Shown: in pieces, positions 9,209 to 17,585 of the stretch
How positions within the stretch are numbered: position 1 is the first letter of the stretch
Layout of the letters: each line of letters begins with the position of its first letter
NCBI GenBank assembly: GCA_028279505.1
Contig: JANQNP010000126.1
Span: 20,027-84,026 of the forward strand
Direction: 5' to 3'
DNA from: Dehalococcoidia bacterium
GTDB taxonomy: Bacteria; Chloroflexota; Dehalococcoidia; UBA2979
Length of the DNA: 64,000 nucleotides
The notes under the pieces: generated by a model
Seen by the model: the letters and a program-made list of their open reading frames with translations, nothing else
The model's database searches: none
Told to the model about the DNA's origin: nothing
Program-made: the position numbers and the translations under genes

Positions 9209-10420
9209 ATGTTGTCGAGGCTGGTGGGACCGGCGGTTTCGGTTGTGGGCGGCTTGCTTTTGTTCTTCGCCGGTGTCGGACCGCAGGAAGCCCGCGAAAA
9301 CGCGGCTGAGTGGATCGCAGAGATCCCGACGACCGACCTCGGACAGTGGCTTCTCGCGCTGGGCGGCGCGGCGTTGATTGCGCTGGGCGCGGTGTGGGGT
9401 TCGATGGTCTACCAGAAGCGGGGTGCAAGCCGAGACGACCAAGAGGCGGCGACCACAGATGGCGGGGCCGGACGACTTGAAGCCGCCGACGAGGAGTTCT
9501 CGAAAGCTGTCGTCCGGGAGACCGGTGCGTTGCTCCGCGCGACGGAGGCAGAGCAGAGGGTCTCGGAGTTAGAAACAGATTTGGCAGCAACGAGAGGGGC
9601 GGCGTCCGAGCCGCAGCCACTGCCGCCACCGGACGAGCAGCTTGTGATCCTGCTGCGTCGCTACGGGAAGCCAGCACATGAGGCTCTGATTGCTGTTATC
9701 GACGATGCGACGTCGAAATGCTTCGACATCGGAGGTTGGCAAGCCACCACCGCTCGGCTCGTCCGAGACCACGTCCTAATGCCCGCAAAGGGGTCGCTCA
9801 CGGCGGCGATGGCCAGTGCAGCCGGAGAAGGCGACCTGTCGCTCGACGAGGCGTTCCGGCTGTTCTACATCGACTACAACGACTTGGCCGCCTACGGATT
9901 CCATCTTGGCCACCGTGACGTTGCCCTCGACTCAAAGCGCCTCGGGCTGTGGATCGACCGTGAGGCCCGATTCGAGAAGGAGTTCTTGGATCGGGCCGCG
10001 GGAAACAACGCGGGAGTGCTTGCGAACTTTGCTCCATCCACACCAGAAGGCCGGCGACTGCTTCGCGGGCTCTACGAGCGGCGCGACGAGCTTGCGGACG
10101 AGCGCATGTACGAGTTTGCAACCACCGCGATTGCCACCGGCACGAGGTGCCGGAACCGGCTTGCGAAGGGATTCCCGATCGCAACAAGTGAGTTGCTGAA
10201 GTGGCGCACGTTGACGGCCAATCTCCTTGAGACTCTCGATCGTGAGAAGGCGGCAGAGTTCAGGAAGGCACAGACTCCGAGGAACCCGATTCGGGACCCC
10301 GCCCTGACAGCAGATCAAACGCTCGACCTCGATCGAGCGATGGCGCAGCTGGAGTTCCTCGAAGAACTCGCCGCGTCTAGCTCGCCGCCAGATCCAGATA
10401 GATCAGAGGGTCGGCTGTGA
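9209..10420 (+). CDS. Orphan membrane protein with coiled coil; 3' end derived from IS remnant
   Basis: A 403-residue protein of no recognised family. The first 24 residues and about 48-70 are hydrophobic helices; residues ~85-125 are charged and heptad-like (coiled coil); the remaining ~270 residues are soluble and mostly helical. Start ATG 9209 is preferred over TTG 9200. Its codon use is less G/C-extreme than that of its neighbours, suggesting acquisition. The last ~14 codons lie antisense within a decayed transposase (10377-10808), so the original C-terminus was probably lost or replaced. No function is proposed. Confidence 0.65.
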   Translation: MLSRLVGPAVSVVGGLLLFFAGVGPQEARENAAEWIAEIPTTDLGQWLLALGGAALIALGAVWGSMVYQKRGASRDDQEAATTDGGAGRLEAADEEFSKAVVRETGALLRATEAEQRVSELETDLAATRGAASEPQPLPPPDEQLVILLRRYGKPAHEALIAVIDDATSKCFDIGGWQATTARLVRDHVLMPAKGSLTAAMASAAGEGDLSLDEAFRLFYIDYNDLAAYGFHLGHRDVALDSKRLGLWIDREARFEKEFLDRAAGNNAGVLANFAPSTPEGRRLLRGLYERRDELADERMYEFATTAIATGTRCRNRLAKGFPIATSELLKWRTLTANLLETLDREKAAEFRKAQTPRNPIRDPALTADQTLDLDRAMAQLEFLEELAASSSPPDPDRSEGRL

Positions 10421-10808
10421 CGAGCACGCGCAACGTCTTGCGGAAGATGTGCTCATCGTCGCGGTGTGGTTGACGAGCGACTCTAGCTCGTCGCGGTAGG
10501 CCGGAGGATGTTTCACGCTCGGACGGTGGATAGGAACCAAGCGGTCTTGTACGTGACGCCGAGCACCCGCTTGACCTGGTTCGATGCGATGCGCTGCTTC
10601 GACTCGGCGATCAGGAACGCCACGAGATACCAGTTCCAGAGCGGAACCTTCGGGTCTTGGAGCACTTCTACCGCACGCACGCTGAACTGGTGCTGACACT
10701 ACCTTTCAGCGGTGTGCGCCGCGCGACGGAATGTCGGTGATCCTGCCCCCCGAACGCCCCGCAACGACGGCAGATCAACCCCTCCAGCCAGGTCGTCGGC
10801 TCCGCTGG
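10377..10808 (-). pseudogene. IS1595-family (ISXO2-like) transposase remnant
   Basis: Minus-strand translation gives pieces of one transposase in different frames. First comes a zinc ribbon half, LICRRCGAFGG, near 10760-10790. Next is CQHQFSVRA, then VPLWNWYLVAFLIA and the family-diagnostic VLGVTYKTAWFLS (about 10510-10700), ending at TGA. A separate frame then carries a C-terminal piece, FRKTLRVLVTADPLIYLDL, ending at TAG 10377-10379. The DDE catalytic centre between the last two pieces is missing, so this is an internally deleted, frameshifted relic. It fills the gap between 10420 and 10816. No terminal inverted repeats were recognised. Confidence 0.8.
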
Positions 10809-10815
10809 CGAGGGG

Positions 10816-11748
10816 CTAGGTGGTTGGCGCCGCCTCGATCGCCGGGGTGGGCTCCGATGCGGTCGGGGTGTCGCCGCCTCGGAAGCCGCGCCAGACGAGG
10901 AGGGCGATGGCGCCCGTGCCGGCGAGCCCGGCGAGGGTCGCGACCAGGAAGCCAAGGACGGGGATCCAACCGACGAGCTGGAGGAGCCCGACGCCGATGA
11001 AGGCAGCGAGGTAGGGGTGGTCCGGCGTCTCGTCGGGGCGACCGCGGTAGAGGATCCAGGTGCCGAGTCGGAGGCCGGCCACGGTGTAGCCAACGATTGC
11101 GAGCGCGGGGAGGATCATCGCGACGATCATCAGGCCGGTCGGGATGCCGATGACGGTGATGAAGGCGAGGAGCGCGACGAGCGGGACGGTGACCCAGAGG
11201 ATCAGGGCAGCGAGGGCGACGGAGCCGGTGTCGCTGGTGATCGCAAGGCCGGCCGCGTTCGACTGGCGTCCGGCGACGGCGGCGATGGCGAACGCCAAGA
11301 CGACGATGGCGACGGAGAGGCCGATGTATAGCAGGACGGAGATGACGCCGAGCGCGATGCCGAAGCCGACCTCGCCACCTTCGTAGACGCTGCCGGCGAT
11401 GCGTGCATCGACGCCCTGGTTCAGGTTGCCGTCGACGAGGTGCAGATCCTGGGAGATGAGCGTGGAGCCGGTGAGGGCGACCTCGCCCGAGACGACGGTG
11501 AGGTTGCGGACGGTGGCGTCGTCCAGGGTGATGTCGCCGCTGACGACGACGACGTCGTCGACGGTCCCTCGGACGGTTGCGTCGCCGTCGAGGACGATCA
11601 GGGTCTCGACGGTCTCATCTGCGTCGACGGTGACGGTGCCGCCGATGCGGAGCAAGAGGCCGTCGTCGCCGCTGGTCTGGGCGTAGGCGACGGCGGGGGT
11701 GAGCACGAGCAGCGCCGCGATGGCGATCGCTATGAGTCGCTTGTTCAT
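10816..11748 (-). CDS. Bactofilin-like / polymer-forming repeat membrane protein with signal peptide
   Basis: A 310-residue protein. Residues 1-22 are a signal peptide with probable cleavage after AYA. Residues ~30-120 are short repeats of the type VRGTVDDVVVVSGDITLDDATV, a left-handed beta-helix pattern like bactofilin/polymer-forming domains but outside the membrane. The rest is about five or six hydrophobic helices (130-290) and a Pro/Thr-rich tail. Start 11748 (MNKRLIAI) is chosen over upstream codons because AGGAGGA lies just before it. It may be a cell-envelope scaffold; the function is unknown. Confidence 0.75.
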   Translation of the reverse strand: MNKRLIAIAIAALLVLTPAVAYAQTSGDDGLLLRIGGTVTVDADETVETLIVLDGDATVRGTVDDVVVVSGDITLDDATVRNLTVVSGEVALTGSTLISQDLHLVDGNLNQGVDARIAGSVYEGGEVGFGIALGVISVLLYIGLSVAIVVLAFAIAAVAGRQSNAAGLAITSDTGSVALAALILWVTVPLVALLAFITVIGIPTGLMIVAMILPALAIVGYTVAGLRLGTWILYRGRPDETPDHPYLAAFIGVGLLQLVGWIPVLGFLVATLAGLAGTGAIALLVWRGFRGGDTPTASEPTPAIEAAPTT

Positions 11749-11981
11749 GGGAGTCCTCCTCACCGGGTATCCGGTGGCGGTGAGTGTCGGCTCGGCACGG
11801 GCTTCTCGCGTCTCCCGTTCGGGGGATTCCGAGGGCCGCGCGAGTCGACCGCGGGCCATGGCCTAGTACGGCCATCGGTAGGCGCGAGGTTAGGACCGGG
11901 CGATCGGGCACCCGAGGGGCGAACGGCCTCGGACGTTTGCCCTAATGTCCCAGCCGGCCGACGCACCCCAGGCGATGCGCG

Positions 11982-13059
11982 CTAGGTGGCGAGCCACTCG
12001 AGCCAGCGGCCGTGGGGGTTGGCGTTGGCGAGGTGGGTGACCGAGCGCTCGCCGCCCTCGATCCAATGGAGAAACAGCTCGGAGTAGTCGACGCCGGTGC
12101 CTTCCATCGTGATGAACGCGAGCGGCCGCTCGCGCGAGACGGCGGTCATCGCGTCGAACATTCGCTGCCGGCCTTCGCGGGGGATCTGGTAGAGCGCGTG
12201 GGTGGCGAAGACGCAGAGCTGAGCGTTCGCCGGTGCCTCAGCGAGGAGGGCAGGCAGGTCGCGGGTGGCGTCGCCTCGGATGACGCGCGGGGGATCCGGA
12301 TTGTGCGATCGCGATGGCGGCCCCGAGGCGCTGGTGGCGCTCGACGTGTTCGGGCCAGATGAGGGCGCGGAGCCAGCGGACAGCGTCGGGGTCCTCTATG
12401 TCGACGGGGTCGAGTTCGAGGCCGGCGCTCCAGGCGACCTCGATGGCGTCGGGTAGCGGTGGGGTCGTGTCGCCGCGGACCTCGGCGGTGAGCTGGACCG
12501 CCGAGGCAGGATCGCCCCAACTGGCCAGCTCAGCGTCATCGCGCTGATAGCGGTAGGCGTAGCGGTCCCAGCGGAGGTTGAGGCCGGCGCTGGCGCCGAC
12601 CTCGATGACCGCGAGCGGGCGACCGGGGTTGCGGGCGGCCGCGGCGGCGAAGGCCGGGAGGAGCGTGGTGCAACGCTGGATGACATTGGTCTGAACGCGG
12701 CGGGTGCGGAGGAGCGCGTCGATCTCGGCGCGGTGGTCGAGGACGTAGGCGCGGAAGTGCGTAACGGCCCCGGAGGGATCGCCGTCGCCGCCGAGGTCGC
12801 GGTAGTAGGCGCACAGCGGGGCGGCTTCGTCTTCGAGTAGGAGGTAGTGGACGGCGCCGAACAGGAGGTTCGGCGGCGGCTGCGACGCGGGGACGGGGGC
12901 GGCGACGGCGAGCAGTTCGGGGTCCTCGGCGATGGCCGCGCACAGCGCCTCGTAGAGGTGGGCTTCGAGCTGCGGCGCCTCGAACTCGCCGAAGTCGCGG
13001 AAGACGAGGGCGAGGTTCTCCGGTGAGCGGTCGCCGTGGACCGGGCGCTCGCGCGTCAC
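11982..13059 (-). pseudogene. DUF2332 family protein, frameshifted
   Basis: The first frame (GTG 13059 leftward) gives the conserved DUF2332 body, including VIEVGASAGLNLRWDRY, and reaches ALIWPEHVERHQRLGAAIAIAQ near 12302. Beyond this the frame runs into Arg/Pro-rich nonsense and a stop at 12238. A shift of one base restores homologous sequence, DPPRVIRGDATRDLPALLAE, then CVFATHALYQIP, ITMEGTGVDYSELFLHW and a natural end at TAG 11982-11984. Together these make a full-length ~358-residue protein. Either a single-base indel near 12300 inactivated the gene, or it is a sequencing error. The biochemical role of DUF2332 is unknown; the glycine-rich motif suggests a methyltransferase-like fold. Confidence 0.82.
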
Positions 13060-13089
13060 CGCTGACTGTTCACAGGTAGGGTCCGGCCG

Positions 13090-13935
13090 TCACTTCCGCA
13101 GCTCGGTGGCCGTGGCCTCGTTGGCGACGATCACGGGCTGGCGCCAGCTGACGAAGGCGGTGGGGTCGATCGCGGCGAGCGGCTCCCAGGCCGCGGCGCC
13201 CTTCGCCTTCGTCCAGATCTCGTGGCCGCCGGCGGGGACAAGGACCGCGCTGGCGGCGATGTCCCAGACGTGCGGGTCAGGGTTGCGCGCGCCGGCGAGT
13301 ACACCGGCGGCGACCAGTGCGCCCTCGAGGGCCGTCGAACCCAGAGAGCGGTAGTCCCAACCTCCCGCGCGGCGACTGTTGCCCATCGGCGTCGCGACGA
13401 TCTGGCGCATACGGCCGTTGGACGAATCGCCGTGCTGGGGCATCGGCTCACCGTCGAAGTTGAGCGCGCCGCCGCGGTGGGCGTGGTAGACGCCCGGGGT
13501 GCCTCGGTGGGTGGCGACGCCCCAGACGGCGGCAGCGACGGGGGTAGGGCCGTCGAAGACGCCGATGGAGCAGGAGTAGAAGGGGAGGCCGTTGACGAAG
13601 TTCTGAGTGCCGTCGATGGGGTCGACGGCCCAGGTGAAGCGGGCGCCGGGGAGGAAGGTGTCGACGGTCTCTTCGCCGAGGAAGGCGTGGTCCGGGTAGC
13701 GGGTGAGGATGCGGTTGCGGATCAGCTCCTCGGTCGCTCGGTCCACGTCGGAGACGGGGTCGATCGGGGCGCGTTCGCCGGCGGGCTTGTCCTTGTACGA
13801 GACGAAGATCTCGCGACCGAGCGCGTCGAGGATGGCGGCGCCCGCCTCGGCGGCGACGGAGTAGGCGGTCTGTTCGAGGTCGGTGAGCTCCTCGGGAGAG
13901 GTAGGTGGCTCGGGGGCAGCGTCAGGCATCGGCAC
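13090..13935 (-). CDS. Inositol monophosphatase family protein
   Basis: A 281-residue phosphatase with the metal-binding signatures FLGEET (about 91-96), WAVDPIDGTQNFVNGLPFYS (about 111-130) and a C-terminal PHVWDIAASAVLV. These are the three Mg2+-binding sites of the IMPase/FBPase-like fold. Possible substrates are inositol-1-phosphate, fructose-1,6-bisphosphate, histidinol phosphate or PAP; the sequence alone does not decide. It lies 42 bases downstream of the mutase gene and may be co-transcribed with it. Confidence 0.9.
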   Translation of the reverse strand: MPMPDAAPEPPTSPEELTDLEQTAYSVAAEAGAAILDALGREIFVSYKDKPAGERAPIDPVSDVDRATEELIRNRILTRYPDHAFLGEETVDTFLPGARFTWAVDPIDGTQNFVNGLPFYSCSIGVFDGPTPVAAAVWGVATHRGTPGVYHAHRGGALNFDGEPMPQHGDSSNGRMRQIVATPMGNSRRAGGWDYRSLGSTALEGALVAAGVLAGARNPDPHVWDIAASAVLVPAGGHEIWTKAKGAAAWEPLAAIDPTAFVSWRQPVIVANEATATELRK

Positions 13936-13977
13936 TCACTTCACTGCCCCGCCGCACCCGAACTTGACCGAGCGGCG

Positions 13978-16017
13978 TTAAGCCCCTGACAAGGCTCCCG
14001 AGGACTCCTCGACGAGGTTGAGCAGCTCGTCCATGAGCTCGACGAGGTCGAAGTCCGACGGGGTGAAGATGCGGCTGATGCCGCGAGCCTCGAGGGTTGG
14101 CATGTCTTCCTTCGGGATGATGCCGCCGAATACGACGGCGATCTCGTCGGTGGCGCCGGCCGCTTCGAGCTCGGTCATGAGCTGGTCGGCGAGCTCGAGG
14201 TGGGAGCCGCTGAGGATGGAGACGCCGATGACATGGGCAGACTCGTCGACGGCGGACTGGACGATCTCGGCCGGGGTGAGGCGGATGCCCGAGTAGATGA
14301 CCTCGAAGCCGGCGTCGCGGGCGGCGACGGCGATGACCTCGGCGCCATTCGAGTGGCCGTCGAGGCCGGGCTTGCCGACGACGATGCGCGGGCGGCGGCC
14401 GGTGCGCGAGGCGAACTCGTTGGAGCGCGCGCGGAGGGCGTCCATCTGCTCGCTCGTGAGGCCGAGGTGTTGGCCCTCGATGCCGGTGGGCGGGCGGTAT
14501 TCGCCGAAGGCGCGGCGGAGCGCGTCGGACCATTCGCCGGTGGTGACCCGAGCGAGCGCGCACTCGATGGAGGCCTCCATCAGGTTCTCGCCGGCGCGGG
14601 CGGCGGCCTCGAGGGCTTCGAGCGTGGCCCGGGCCTTCGCTTCGTCACGGTTGCGCTTGGTCTCCTCGAGGCGGTCGGTGGTCCAGCGGACCTCCTCCGG
14701 GTCGATGCGGAAGATGCCGCCCTCCTCGTCGCCGGTGAGCGGCGAGTCGATGGCCTCGGTCCAGCGGTTGACGCCGACGACGACCTTGTCGCCGGAGTTG
14801 ATGGCGCTGACGCGCTCAGCCATGGAGGCGACGAGCGCGGACTTCATGTAGCCGGACTCGACGGCCTCGCGGATGCCGCCCAGCTCGAGGATGCGGTCGA
14901 TCTCGGCGCGGGTCTGCGCCTTGAGGTCGTTGACCTTGGACTCGATGACGGGGGATCCGTCGAAGAGGTCGGGGTACTCGAGGAGGTCGGTCTCGTAGGC
15001 GAGGACCTGCTGGAGGCGGAGCGCCCACTGCTGGTCCCAGGGCCTGGGGAGGCCGAGCGCCTCGTTCCAGGCGGGGAGCTGGAGGGCGCGGCAGCGGGCG
15101 TTGCGGCTGAGGGTGACGCCGAGCGTCTCCAGGAGGATGCGCCAGGCGTTGTTCTCGGGCTGCTGTTCGGTGAGGCCGAGGCTGTTCACCTGCACGCCGT
15201 AGCGGAAGCGGCGGAAGCGCGGGTTCTCGACGCCGTAGCGCTCGCGGGTGATCTCGTCCCACAGCTCGGTGAACGCGCGCATCTTCGACATCTCTTCGAC
15301 GAAGCGAATGCCGGAGTTGACGAAGAAGCTGATGCGACCGACGACGGCCTCGAAGCGCTCGCCGGTGATGTTCCCGCGCTCGCGGATCTCGTCGAGGATG
15401 CCGATCGCGTTGGCGAGGGCGAAGGCGAGCTCCTGGCCGGGCGTCGCGCCGGCTTCCTGGAGGTGGTAGCTGCAGATGTTCGACGGGTTCCACTTCGGGA
15501 TCTCGTCGAGGCAGTACTCGTACATCTCGGCGATGAGGCGGAGGCTGGCCTCGGGCGGGTAGATGTAGGTGCCGCGGGCCAGGTACTCCTTGACGATGTC
15601 GTTCTGGGTCGTGCCCTGGAGCTTCGAGATGTCCTCGCCACGCTCCCGCGCCAGCGCGACGTAGAGCGCGAGCATCCACATCGCCGTGGCGTTGATCGTC
15701 ATCGAGGTGTTCATCTCCTCGAGCGGGATGCCGTCGAAGAGCACGTGGAAGTCGTCCAGGCTGTTGATCGGCACGCCGACCTTGCCAACCTCGGGTCGGG
15801 CGAGCGGATGGTCCGAGGAGTACCCGGTCTGCGTCGGCAGGTCGAAGGCGATCGAGAGCCCGACCTGACCGGCGGCCATGTTCGAGCGGTAGAGCTCGTT
15901 GGAGGCGCGCGCGCTGGTGTGGCCCGCGTAGGTGCGGAAGATCCACGGACGATCGCTGATCGCGTCGCCGTCGTCGTTGTAGAGCTGGTGCGCCTGCTGT
16001 GCGCCGTTGTCGCCCAT
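13978..16017 (-). CDS. meaA: Ethylmalonyl-CoA mutase / MeaA-type B12-dependent acyl-CoA mutase
   Basis: A 679-residue single-chain mutase: catalytic TIM barrel (about 23-500) followed by a B12-binding domain (about 543-670). The cobalamin motif D553-x-H555-x-x-G558 is in KPGLDGHSNGAE, with the later SILSGSH and FGGIIP elements. Barrel motifs SIAFDLPTQTGYSSDH, TSMTINATAMW and NICSYHLQEAGATP match the methylmalonyl-CoA mutase superfamily, and length and overall sequence fit the MeaA/Ecm branch (ethylmalonyl-CoA to methylsuccinyl-CoA) better than the two-subunit MCM. The substrate call is inference. A B12-uptake operon with a cobalamin riboswitch lies 0.8 kb away. Confidence 0.88.
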   Translation of the reverse strand: MGDNGAQQAHQLYNDDGDAISDRPWIFRTYAGHTSARASNELYRSNMAAGQVGLSIAFDLPTQTGYSSDHPLARPEVGKVGVPINSLDDFHVLFDGIPLEEMNTSMTINATAMWMLALYVALARERGEDISKLQGTTQNDIVKEYLARGTYIYPPEASLRLIAEMYEYCLDEIPKWNPSNICSYHLQEAGATPGQELAFALANAIGILDEIRERGNITGERFEAVVGRISFFVNSGIRFVEEMSKMRAFTELWDEITRERYGVENPRFRRFRYGVQVNSLGLTEQQPENNAWRILLETLGVTLSRNARCRALQLPAWNEALGLPRPWDQQWALRLQQVLAYETDLLEYPDLFDGSPVIESKVNDLKAQTRAEIDRILELGGIREAVESGYMKSALVASMAERVSAINSGDKVVVGVNRWTEAIDSPLTGDEEGGIFRIDPEEVRWTTDRLEETKRNRDEAKARATLEALEAAARAGENLMEASIECALARVTTGEWSDALRRAFGEYRPPTGIEGQHLGLTSEQMDALRARSNEFASRTGRRPRIVVGKPGLDGHSNGAEVIAVAARDAGFEVIYSGIRLTPAEIVQSAVDESAHVIGVSILSGSHLELADQLMTELEAAGATDEIAVVFGGIIPKEDMPTLEARGISRIFTPSDFDLVELMDELLNLVEESSGALSGA

Positions 16018-16139
16018 TACCCGCCGCCCCCTCGAACGCTCGCGCTCGGAACGTCCCGATGATCACATAACGCCGCTGAGGGTGCCAAGTCCTCGGCTAT
16101 GGTGGCACGCCGTTCCGGGACGCCACGGAGGATCCGCTG

Positions 16140-16763
16140 ATGCGAGACATCTACGTCGTAACGCATACGGAGTCGCAGCATCACGTCGATGGGCTGGTTG
16201 GTGGCTGGTACGACTCCGCGCTGACGGAGCGGGGGCGACGGCAGGCGGATGCGGTGGCGGCGCGGCTCGGGGAGCTGATCGAGGCGCCCTCGGTGGTGGT
16301 GACGGCCTCGGATCTGCGGCGGACGCGGGAGACGGCCGAGCCGATCGCGGCGCGGTTCGGGGTGCCGGTCCTCGAGAGTCGCGATCTGCGGGAGATCAGC
16401 TTCGGGCCGGCGGAGGGGAAGCCGCAGTCGTGGCTCGACGAGCGGTTCGAGCCGTCGCCGGACGACAACCGGCTCGACTTCCGCAACAGCGAGGGCGGCG
16501 AGACGCGGCGGGAGCTCGCGACGCGGATCTACCGCGCGGTGGCGGGGATCCTCGAGCGTGACGCGTCGACGCAGGTGGTGGTGACGCACGGGTTCGCGAT
16601 GACGTTCGTGGTGGCGGCGTGGATCGGGATGCCGATCGATGCGGTTGGGAGCGTGAATCTGCGCGCGACGTCAGGCGGGATCACGCACCTGCACGAGGAT
16701 GACTTTTTCCGGAACCGGCAGGTGGCGTTCCTCAATGACGCGAGGCACCTCGAGGGGATCTGA
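16140..16763 (+). CDS. Histidine phosphatase family protein (variant RHG motif)
   Basis: A 207-residue protein of the phosphoglycerate-mutase-like superfamily. The usual N-terminal RHG catalytic motif reads VVTHTESQHH: the phosphoacceptor His remains, but the Arg before it is Thr and the Gly after it is Thr. Later features are conserved: SALTERGRRQA, SDLRRTRETAEP, Glu in LREISFG, and the second catalytic His in VVTHGFAM. Probably a phosphatase of unknown substrate. A TATGGT box about 35 bases upstream may be its promoter. It converges on the btuD-like gene. Confidence 0.87.
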   Translation: MRDIYVVTHTESQHHVDGLVGGWYDSALTERGRRQADAVAARLGELIEAPSVVVTASDLRRTRETAEPIAARFGVPVLESRDLREISFGPAEGKPQSWLDERFEPSPDDNRLDFRNSEGGETRRELATRIYRAVAGILERDASTQVVVTHGFAMTFVVAAWIGMPIDAVGSVNLRATSGGITHLHEDDFFRNRQVAFLNDARHLEGI

Positions 16764-16784
16764 GGTCGGGGACCTCGAAGGGGA

Positions 16785-17585
16785 CTATCGCCCGCCGATC
16801 GTCGGGACGACGAGGGGGCGGCCGTCCTCGGGGTGGCGGAGCACGGAGACGGTGGGGCCGTACAGGCGGGCGACGTGCTCGGTGGTGATGACCTCGTCGG
16901 GGGGGCCGGTGGCGACGAGGCGGCCGGCGGCGAGCAGGGCGACGCGGTCGCAGGTGGAGGCGGCGAGGGTGAGGTCGTGGAGGACGACGAGGACGCCGAC
17001 GCCGGTGGCGGCGAGTGTGCGCAGTAGCTCGCAGATCTCGGCCTGGGCGCCGGCGTCGAGGTTGGCGGTCGGCTCGTCGAGGAGGAGGAGCTCAGGCTCC
17101 TGAGCGAGGGCGCGGGCGATGAAGGCGCGGCGGCGCTCGCCGCCGGAGAGCGTGCCGACCTCGCGGACCTCGAGTTCGAGGCAGCCGGCGCGGGCCATGG
17201 CGTCGCGGGCGATGCGGGCGTCGCGGGAGGATTCGCGCTCGAACCAGCCGAGGTGGGGGTGGCGGCCGAGGAGAACGAGCTCGGAGACCAGCATGCCGGC
17301 AGGGGCCTCGGGGAGTTGCTGGACGACGGCGAGGCGTTTGGCGAGCTCGCGGCGATCAACCTCGGTGGTTGGGGCGCCCTCGATGTGGACCGAGCCGGCC
17401 TCGGTGGGCTGCACGCCGCTGACGGCGCGGAGGAGGGTGCTCTTGCCGGCGCCGTTGGGGCCGACGAGGCCGAGGACTTCGCCGGCGGCGACGTGGAGCG
17501 ATGCGTCCTCGACGAGGGTGTTGCCGTCGATGCGGACGGTAAGGTCGCGGACCTCGAGCAGTTGGGTTGCGAGTGCCGTGGTCAC
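16785..17585 (-). CDS. btuD: Cobalamin/siderophore-type ABC transporter ATPase (BtuD/FecE-like)
   Basis: A 266-residue ATPase with Walker A GPNGAGKST, signature LSGGERRRAFIARALAQ, Walker B LLLLDEPTANLD and switch His in LHDLTL. The start is taken as GTG 17585, which overlaps the permease stop as GTGA; longer upstream reading in the same frame is Arg/Pro-rich and not protein-like. Third gene of the riboswitch-controlled operon, so vitamin B12 or cobinamide is the likely substrate. Confidence 0.88.
   Translation of the reverse strand: MTTALATQLLEVRDLTVRIDGNTLVEDASLHVAAGEVLGLVGPNGAGKSTLLRAVSGVQPTEAGSVHIEGAPTTEVDRRELAKRLAVVQQLPEAPAGMLVSELVLLGRHPHLGWFERESSRDARIARDAMARAGCLELEVREVGTLSGGERRRAFIARALAQEPELLLLDEPTANLDAGAQAEICELLRTLAATGVGVLVVLHDLTLAASTCDRVALLAAGRLVATGPPDEVITTEHVARLYGPTVSVLRHPEDGRPLVVPTIGGR

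Noticed and set aside
14200..16062. A 620-codon open frame opposite the mutase
   Set aside because: Asp/Glu/Gly/Ala-rich shadow of the mutase gene, without motifs.
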